Source: an uncultured Eubacterium sp. (GTDB lineage Bacteria; Bacillota; Clostridia; Peptostreptococcales; Anaerovoracaceae). Taken from it: a stretch of 11,707 nucleotides of DNA. Shown one piece after another: positions 7,478 to 11,707 of this stretch (positions are counted from its first letter, which is position 1; every line of letters begins with the position of its first letter). Where the stretch lies: assembly GCA_937966095.1 (NCBI GenBank), contig CALCKF010000039.1, positions 1 through 11,707 of the forward strand, given 5' to 3'. A program made the position numbers and the translations under genes. The notes under the pieces are model-generated. The model worked only from the letters and a program-made list of their open reading frames with translations, had not been told where the DNA came from and did not search any database.

Positions 7478-7513
7478 CTAGGTATTGCAATGATAATACT
7501 GCAGATACCTTAG
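7478..7513 (+). promoter_or_regulatory. Hairpin at the 5' end of the alaS leader
   Basis: CTAGGTATTGCA (7478-7489) pairs with TGCA-G-ATACC-T-TAG (7500-7513): twelve base pairs with two single-base bulges and a ten-base loop. It begins at the predicted first transcribed base and ends just before the AGGAGG (7518-7523) of alaS. No T-box sequence or terminator is present. It could stabilise the mRNA end or serve as a binding site for autoregulation; this is inference. Confidence 0.5.
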
Positions 7514-7532
7514 ATTTAGGAGGATAAACATC

Positions 7533-10157
7533 ATGGAAAAACTGGGTTTGAATAATATCAGAGAATTATTTTTGAAATTTTATGAATCAAAAGGACATTA
7601 CAGAAGGCAAAGCTTTCCTCTGATACCGGAAAATGATAAAAGCCTGCTTCTTATAAATTCGGGAATGGCTCCGCTCAAACCTTATTTCGCGGGCATTGAA
7701 ACACCGCCAAGCAAACGCATGACCACGTGTCAGAAATGCATACGTACAGGTGATATTGAAAATGTAGGATATACATCGAGACACGGTACTTTTTTTGAAA
7801 TGCTCGGCAGCTTTTCTTTTGGCGATTATTTCAAGAAAGAATCCCTTGTCTGGGGATGGGAATTCATAACCGAAGTGCTCAAAATGCCTGTGGACAGGCT
7901 ATGGGCAACTGTATATGAAGAAGATGACGATGCATATGATATCTGGAAAAATATTATAGGTATGCCGGAAGACAGGATAGTAAGGCTGGGAAAAGACGAT
8001 AATTTCTGGGAAATAGGTACAGGACCTTGCGGCCCTTGCTCTGAAATATATTATGACAGAGGAGAAAAATACGGATGTGACAATCCGGACTGCAAGCCTG
8101 GATGCGACTGTGACAGATATGTTGAATTCTGGAATCATGTATTTACCCAGTTCAACAGAGATGAAGAAGGCAACTATACAGATCTGGCACATCCGAATAT
8201 CGATACAGGAATGGGCATAGAACGTCTTGCCTGCATCATGCAGGAAGTTGATTCAATATTTGATATAGATACGATACAGTATATACTCAAGGGAGTTGTC
8301 GATATATCCGGTGTCAAATATCAGAACGGTGCAGCCGATACGGATGTATCCATCAGGATCATAACAGATCATCTGAGATCCATGACATTCATGATCGGTG
8401 ATTCGATACTTCCGGGAAATGAAGGCAGAGAATATGTGCTCAGGAGACTTATAAGACGTGCTGCGCGTCATGGTAAGATGCTGGGAATAGAAGGTCCGTT
8501 CCTTTCCAAGCTGTGTGACAGAGTAATAGATGTTTCCGGACAGGCATATCCTGAACTTGAAACCAGGAGAGCCGGGATAAAAAAGATAGTTGCTGTAGAA
8601 GAAGAAAAATTTGCCGCAACAATAGATCAGGGTATGAAGATAATCAACGGGTATCTGGATGAACTCAGGTCTTCCGGCTCAGAAGTGCTTGATGGAGAAA
8701 AAGCGTTTAAACTTCACGACACATATGGATTTCCTATAGATCTTACCCGTGAGATCCTTGAAGAGTCCGGATATTCGGTAGATACCGAAGGATTCCGTAA
8801 GGCCATGGATCAGCAGAAAAAACGATCCCAGGCAGAGCAGGATATGGAAGGCGCAGGATGGGAGGAGGCTATTGCCGATTTTGCCTTTGAAGGCGAGAGT
8901 GAATTTACGGGCTATGAAAATACAGTCGAACACAGCATTATAAAAGCCATGTTCTGGGATCAGAAAGCTGTAGAGTCCGTAAAAGAAGGTGAAGTATGCC
9001 GTATAGCGCTGGACAGGACACCGTTTTATGCAGAGAGCGGAGGTCAGATATACGATACAGGTATCATATATAATGATGATGGAGTTGCTGAAGTTACTGA
9101 AGTTCTAAAGTTCCAGAAAATATTTGCTCATAAAGTCACAGTAAAGAAAGGAGAGCTTAAGCTGGGAGCTGAGGTCACATGCATGGTAAATGTACCTGCA
9201 AGAAACATGGTATCAGCAAATCATACTGCTACACATCTCCTTCACCGGGCACTTCGTGAGGTTCTGGGAGATCATGTCAAGCAGTCGGGATCTTCTGTTA
9301 CAAAAGACGGGCTGAGGTTTGATTTCAGTCATTTTCAGGCTATGACAAAGCAGGAGCTTGACAAGGTGGAAGATATCGTCAACGATAAGATAAGTCATTT
9401 TATTGATGTGAAAACGAGGATAATGCCTGCAAAGGAAGCCTTTAAAGAAGGGGCTATGGCATTGTTCGGCGAAAAATACGGCGATACCGTAAGAGTGGTT
9501 TCGGTAGGCGATTACAGCAAAGAACTCTGCGGGGGAACTCATGTAAAAAATATAGGACAGCTGGGTTCTTTCAAAATATTAAGTGAATCCGGAGTGGCAT
9601 CCGGCGTAAGAAGGATAGAAGCGGTGACCGGTCAGGGATGCCTTAAAAAACTTAATCAGGATGAAGATATCATAAACGGAGCTGCAGATATATTGAAATC
9701 CTCCAGAGATAATATAGCAGAAAGATCTGCAGCGCTGATGGAAGAGATAAAAACTCTGAGGAAGGAAGTCAGTGAACTCAAAAAAGCAGAAATGAGCAAG
9801 GGTCTTGATGATATAATCGGCAATGCAAAGGAAATCAATGGCGTAAGGCTAATAGCCAAACAATTTGACGACTATAGCATCGGCGATCTTAGAGAACTTT
9901 CAGACAGGATAAGAGAAGATAATAAAAATGTAGCTATGGTTTTTGCTGCTGTGTCAGGAGGGAAAGCAACTTTTCTTGTTTCTCTTTCGGATGATCTTGT
10001 CGAGAACGGTCTTCATGCGGGCAGGATGATAAAGGAGATAGCAAAAGCAGCAGGAGGCGGCGGCGGCGGAAAGGCAGATATGGCACAAGCCGGTGCAAAA
10101 GATATAAGCAGGATACCGGATGCTTTTGCAAAAGCGGAGGAATTGCTGGAACAATAA
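7533..10157 (+). CDS. alaS: Alanyl-tRNA synthetase
   Basis: AlaS charges tRNA-Ala with alanine and clears mischarged Ser/Gly-tRNA-Ala. The 874-aa protein has the whole family layout. First comes a class II catalytic core from NIRELFLKFYESKGH through RMTTCQKCIRTGDIENVG, FFEMLGSFSFGDYFK and GTGPCGPCSEIYYDRG to GMGIERL. Next are the tRNA-recognition helices (REYVLRRLIRRAARHG), then the editing domain with its zinc ligands HTATH (H564, H568) and CGGTH (C666, H670), a coiled-coil around ERSAALMEEIKTLRKEVSEL, and the C-Ala/DHHA1 domain ending in a six-glycine loop. A cysteine-rich insert C182-x4-C187-x3-C191-x-C193 lies in the core, as in many Gram-positive enzymes. AGGAGG stands nine bases before the ATG. 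It has its own promoter and is the longest gene here. Confidence 0.98.
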   Translation: MEKLGLNNIRELFLKFYESKGHYRRQSFPLIPENDKSLLLINSGMAPLKPYFAGIETPPSKRMTTCQKCIRTGDIENVGYTSRHGTFFEMLGSFSFGDYFKKESLVWGWEFITEVLKMPVDRLWATVYEEDDDAYDIWKNIIGMPEDRIVRLGKDDNFWEIGTGPCGPCSEIYYDRGEKYGCDNPDCKPGCDCDRYVEFWNHVFTQFNRDEEGNYTDLAHPNIDTGMGIERLACIMQEVDSIFDIDTIQYILKGVVDISGVKYQNGAADTDVSIRIITDHLRSMTFMIGDSILPGNEGREYVLRRLIRRAARHGKMLGIEGPFLSKLCDRVIDVSGQAYPELETRRAGIKKIVAVEEEKFAATIDQGMKIINGYLDELRSSGSEVLDGEKAFKLHDTYGFPIDLTREILEESGYSVDTEGFRKAMDQQKKRSQAEQDMEGAGWEEAIADFAFEGESEFTGYENTVEHSIIKAMFWDQKAVESVKEGEVCRIALDRTPFYAESGGQIYDTGIIYNDDGVAEVTEVLKFQKIFAHKVTVKKGELKLGAEVTCMVNVPARNMVSANHTATHLLHRALREVLGDHVKQSGSSVTKDGLRFDFSHFQAMTKQELDKVEDIVNDKISHFIDVKTRIMPAKEAFKEGAMALFGEKYGDTVRVVSVGDYSKELCGGTHVKNIGQLGSFKILSESGVASGVRRIEAVTGQGCLKKLNQDEDIINGAADILKSSRDNIAERSAALMEEIKTLRKEVSELKKAEMSKGLDDIIGNAKEINGVRLIAKQFDDYSIGDLRELSDRIREDNKNVAMVFAAVSGGKATFLVSLSDDLVENGLHAGRMIKEIAKAAGGGGGGKADMAQAGAKDISRIPDAFAKAEELLEQ

Positions 10158-10195
10158 TCATCATGTGATAATTTTGTGTAATTATTCTTTTCTGC

Positions 10196-10225
10196 TTGTA
10201 ATTATACTACAGTAAATGTTATAAT
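10196..10225 (+). promoter_or_regulatory. Probable ireB promoter
   Basis: TTGTAA (10196-10201) and a perfect TATAAT (10220-10225) are separated by 18 bases, with TG placed for an extended -10 (10217-10218). It lies about 30 bases ahead of ireB in the alaS-ireB gap. No GC-rich terminator is visible after alaS, so read-through from alaS is also likely. Confidence 0.65.
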
Positions 10226-10254
10226 TCTTATATATAATAAACGGAGGTTATATT

Positions 10255-10503
10255 ATGGACAGACAAACCAGGATGTACGATAATTTCGATAGAGTGGAAC
10301 AGAGAACCATTGAAGAGATCTTGAATATAGTGTATGACGCTTTGGATGAAAGAGGGTATAATGCCATAGATCAGATGGTGGGCTATATACTTTCAGGAGA
10401 TCCTTCATATATAACAAGTCATAACAATGCAAGAAATGTTATGGGAAGGATCGAAAGAGATGACCTGGTAGAAGAGCTTATCAGAGCATACCTCCATAAA
10501 TAA
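10255..10503 (+). CDS. ireB: IreB family regulatory phosphoprotein (UPF0297)
   Basis: This is a small conserved cytoplasmic protein of Bacillota. In Enterococcus, IreB is a substrate of the PASTA-domain kinase IreK and affects cephalosporin resistance; elsewhere its job is poorly defined. The 82-aa sequence carries the family core GYNAIDQMVGYILSGDPSYITSHNNARN, given here as positions of the helix-turn-helix-like centre (about residues 34-62), followed by the charged IERDDLVEELIRAYL. The N-terminus has a single threonine (T5) where the enterococcal protein is phosphorylated on threonines, so it is a candidate site. GGAGG stands eight bases before the ATG. It precedes ruvX, the order commonly found in the phylum, with a terminator in between. 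Confidence 0.95.
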   Translation: MDRQTRMYDNFDRVEQRTIEEILNIVYDALDERGYNAIDQMVGYILSGDPSYITSHNNARNVMGRIERDDLVEELIRAYLHK

Positions 10504-10516
10504 TGATGATATCAGG

Positions 10517-10542
10517 AAAGCGGACATGAACGTCCGCTTTTT
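10517..10542 (+). terminator. Intrinsic terminator between ireB and ruvX
   Basis: AAAGCGGAC (10517-10525) pairs perfectly with GTCCGCTTT (10532-10540) through a six-base loop, and the T run extends to 10542. It lies inside the 62-base gap before ruvX. No clear promoter follows it, so ruvX probably depends on partial read-through. Confidence 0.88.
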
Positions 10543-10565
10543 ATCATGTAGAAAGGAAAATACAT

Positions 10566-10991
10566 ATGAAAAAACTGGCACTTGACGTTGGAGACAAAAC
10601 GATAGGAGTAGCAGTGAGCGACGCTCTTAATATAACAGCACAGGGTGTAACAACAATAGAAAGAACAGGAGTTCGAAAGGATGCAGGCAAGGTCATGGAT
10701 TACATAAGGGATCTCGGCTGTGACACAGTAGTTATAGGACTTCCTAAAAAGCTTGACGGCAGCGACAGTCCGCAGACAGAAAAGGTATACGAATTCAAGA
10801 ACATGCTTGAAAACAAAATGAGAAGCAGCGGTATGGGAAATATCGCTATAGAATATTACGATGAACGTCTTACGACGGTAATGGCTGAAAAAGTTCTTAT
10901 AGAAGCTGATGTAAGCAGAGGAAAGAGAAAAAAGGTCATAGACAAGCAGGCTGCGATAATAATACTTCAAAGCTATCTGGATGCAAAATAA
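10566..10991 (+). CDS. ruvX: Putative Holliday junction resolvase / pre-16S rRNA nuclease (YqgF)
   Basis: This RNase H-fold nuclease is reported to process the 5' end of 16S rRNA and has also been described as a Holliday junction resolvase. The 141-aa protein keeps the acidic active site: D7 in LALDVGDKTIG, E100 in YDERLTT and D126 in IDKQAA. VVIGLPKKLDGSDSPQT, the family's substrate-side loop, is also present. GAAAGGA at 10551-10557, eight bases ahead of the ATG, supports the start. The length is standard for the family. It is the last plus-strand gene here and is followed four bases after its stop by the long hairpin at 10995. Confidence 0.95.
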   Translation: MKKLALDVGDKTIGVAVSDALNITAQGVTTIERTGVRKDAGKVMDYIRDLGCDTVVIGLPKKLDGSDSPQTEKVYEFKNMLENKMRSSGMGNIAIEYYDERLTTVMAEKVLIEADVSRGKRKKVIDKQAAIIILQSYLDAK

Positions 10992-10994
10992 AAA

Positions 10995-11064
10995 CCGGGG
11001 AGAGATACACAACTATTCCTATAATCATAATTATGGGAATAGTTAGTACCTTTTTCCGGCTTTT
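10995..11064 (+). terminator. Long composite hairpin after ruvX, probable terminator
   Basis: Three stacked helices: CCGGGGAGAG (10995-11004) with CTTTTTCCGG (11050-11059), ten pairs including three G-U; TAC (11006-11008) with GTA (11046-11048); and AACTATTCCTATAAT (11011-11025) with ATTATGGGAATAGTT (11030-11044), fifteen pairs with one G-U and a CATA loop. TTTT (11061-11064) follows. Every non-Watson-Crick pair is G-U only in plus-strand RNA. On the minus strand the outer CCGG pairing is followed by a T run as well, so it may also stop transcription of the converging LysM gene. Confidence 0.7.
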
Positions 11065-11206
11065 ATATATATTATTGTATGTTTTGATGTCTTCTTATAA
11101 TATTTGTTGGTTTTTATAAAAAAATGAAGCTCATATTTTCGATTTAAGCGATTTTATTTTATGCTGTCGATATCTGTATCCTTGATATGATATTGCTTCT
11201 TTGCTC

Positions 11207-11521
11207 TTACAGGTCTTTCGGTACATCTATCTTCATTCCGGGAACCAGATCTCCTGCTTCGATATCATTAGTCCTGCATATTTCAAAAACTGCTTTCCTG
11301 GTGTCCGTATCTTCTGATTTATATTTACTGGCTATATCCCACAAAGTATCTCCATAACATATTTCCACCTGGATATACTGAGGTTTTGTTATAGCTCTGG
11401 AAATATCCAGACCTGATACGGCACCGAATATCCCTACAGATAATCCTATCATTATTATCATAGATGTTATGAATCTGAATTTAGATGTTATCCTGTATTT
11501 TTTTCTTGTATTTCTTCTCAT
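11207..11521 (-). CDS. yneA: YneA-type LysM protein, predicted SOS cell-division inhibitor
   Basis: YneA of Bacillus is a short-lived membrane-anchored protein that blocks septation after DNA damage. The 104-aa product has the same plan: a basic cytoplasmic N-terminus (MRRNTRKKYRITSKFR), one membrane helix at about residues 17-38, a short linker, then a single LysM domain from about residue 51 (QVEICYGDTLWDIASKYK ... GDLVPGMKIDVP) that would contact peptidoglycan outside. I start it at the ATG (11521-11519), which has GTGAGG nine bases upstream; an in-frame GTG at 11536 would add five residues but has a badly spaced ribosome binding site. The promoter carries LexA-like boxes, which supports the SOS assignment far more than the LysM domain alone. 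It is convergent with ruvX. Confidence 0.8.
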   Translation of the reverse strand: MRRNTRKKYRITSKFRFITSMIIMIGLSVGIFGAVSGLDISRAITKPQYIQVEICYGDTLWDIASKYKSEDTDTRKAVFEICRTNDIEAGDLVPGMKIDVPKDL

Positions 11522-11549
11522 TGTGATATTCCTCACTTTCCTGCCCTTT

Positions 11550-11563
11550 TAAACATATGTTCT
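11550..11563 (-). promoter_or_regulatory. LexA-like SOS box 1
   Basis: Read on the minus strand this is AGAACATATGTTTA, close to the Gram-positive LexA consensus (CGAAC-RNRY-GTTCG). It lies just downstream of the predicted transcription start of the LysM gene, where a bound repressor would block escape. Confidence 0.7.
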
Positions 11564-11575
11564 TCTGTTAAATTG

Positions 11576-11604
11576 AGTATAGCAGAATATATGTTCGCTG
11601 TCAA
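11576..11604 (-). promoter_or_regulatory. Sigma-A promoter of the LysM gene
   Basis: On the minus strand, perfect TTGACA (11604-11599), a 17-base spacer and TATACT (11581-11576, five of six). The start would fall near 11569, about 48 bases ahead of the ATG. A strong promoter like this needs repression, consistent with the operators around it. Confidence 0.85.
11584..11597 (-). promoter_or_regulatory. LexA-like SOS box 2, between -35 and -10
   Basis: Minus-strand sequence CGAACATATATTCT: a perfect left half of the consensus and a right half with mismatches. It occupies almost the whole 17-base spacer of the promoter, the classic position for repression by blocking polymerase. Confidence 0.8.
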
Positions 11605-11614
11605 TGGCATTTAT

Positions 11615-11628
11615 AAAACATTTGTTCT
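11615..11628 (-). promoter_or_regulatory. LexA-like SOS box 3
   Basis: Minus-strand sequence AGAACAAATGTTTT, with the GAAC half and RNRY core conserved. It lies upstream of the -35 hexamer. The three box centres are 34 and 31 bases apart, close to three helical turns. It overlaps a pair of CATTTATAAAA direct repeats (11608-11618 and 11632-11642). Confidence 0.55.
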
Positions 11629-11662
11629 TGCCATTTATAAAAAAAGCACCTTCTGTAAAGTG

Positions 11663-11703
11663 AAAAACTAAATTCCGCCAAACAGCAAAAACAGGAATTT
11701 AGT
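11663..11703 (-). terminator. Probable minus-strand terminator entering from the right
   Basis: ACTAAATTCC (11667-11676) and GGAATTTAGT (11694-11703) form a perfect ten-pair stem with a 17-base loop. Only on the minus strand is it followed by a T run (11667-11663). This suggests that a minus-strand gene beyond the window ends here, ahead of the LysM promoter. The stem is AT-rich, so the call is tentative. Confidence 0.45.
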
Positions 11704-11707
11704 ATTG

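Noticed and set aside
7478..7532. T-box or riboswitch ahead of alaS.
   Set aside because: The leader is only about 55 nt, with no T-box sequence and no terminator/antiterminator pair.
8076..8111. Cysteine-rich insert in AlaS as a novel metal domain.
   Set aside because: Similar C-x4-C-x3-C-x-C inserts are familiar in Gram-positive alanyl-tRNA synthetases.
10158..10190. AATTAT-type inverted repeat after alaS as a terminator.
   Set aside because: ATAATT/AATTAT is an AU-only six-pair stem followed by a broken T run; not convincing.
11065..11206. Hidden gene or small RNA in the AT-rich gap between ruvX and the LysM gene.
   Set aside because: Stops interrupt all frames quickly, and I found no convincing promoter or strong hairpin; only a weak ATGAGCTTCAT hairpin with a T run on the minus strand near 11124-11143.
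44..11536. Many overlapping open frames on the opposite strand of the pyr and alaS genes.
   Set aside because: They lack ribosome binding sites and recognisable motifs and lie opposite well-identified genes; they are by-products of the real coding frames.

Overview
The window looks like a chromosomal stretch from a low-to-moderate-GC Bacillota, most probably a member of the class Clostridia. The evidence is heavy use of ATA (Ile) and AGA (Arg) codons, strong AGGAGG ribosome binding sites, a class 1B (PyrK-linked) dihydroorotate dehydrogenase, an aspartate carbamoyltransferase with a PyrI regulatory subunit, the alaS-ireB-ruvX order, and a YneA-type LysM gene under Gram-positive LexA boxes. 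I cannot name a genus. Nearly all the DNA is ordinary housekeeping sequence and I see no phage, IS element, CRISPR array, tRNA or rRNA. No stretch longer than about 300 bases lacks a gene.

Layout. Bases 1-1411 carry the end of an ABC permease gene cut by the window edge and its ATPase, together a polar amino acid importer. After a short gap with a good sigma-A type promoter, bases 1553-7120 hold a tight seven-gene operon pyrC-pyrK-pyrD-pyrF-pyrE-pyrB-pyrI. Bases 7149-7415 contain a hairpin, a 53-codon gene for a tiny membrane-anchored protein that I cannot identify, and a strong terminator. alaS (7533-10157) has its own extended -10 promoter and a leader hairpin that starts almost at the predicted transcription start. 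ireB and ruvX follow, separated by a clear intrinsic terminator. A 65-nt composite hairpin sits straight after ruvX. On the minus strand, 11207-11521 encodes a small membrane-anchored LysM protein of the YneA type, whose promoter is overlaid by three LexA-like boxes. Bases 11065-11206, between the composite hairpin and the LysM stop, are AT-rich and hold no gene that I can see.

How the genes work together. The pyr operon covers every step from carbamoyl phosphate to UMP: PyrB/PyrI make carbamoyl aspartate, PyrC closes the ring, PyrD/PyrK oxidise dihydroorotate with NAD+, PyrE adds phosphoribose and PyrF decarboxylates. Carbamoyl phosphate synthetase (carAB) and the attenuator pyrR are not here. 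AlaS, IreB and RuvX are a conserved neighbourhood rather than a pathway. The LysM gene is a predicted DNA-damage-induced cell-division inhibitor. The most noteworthy items are the triple-operator SOS promoter, the long hairpin behind ruvX, the unidentified 53-aa protein, and possible leader structures ahead of pyrC and alaS.
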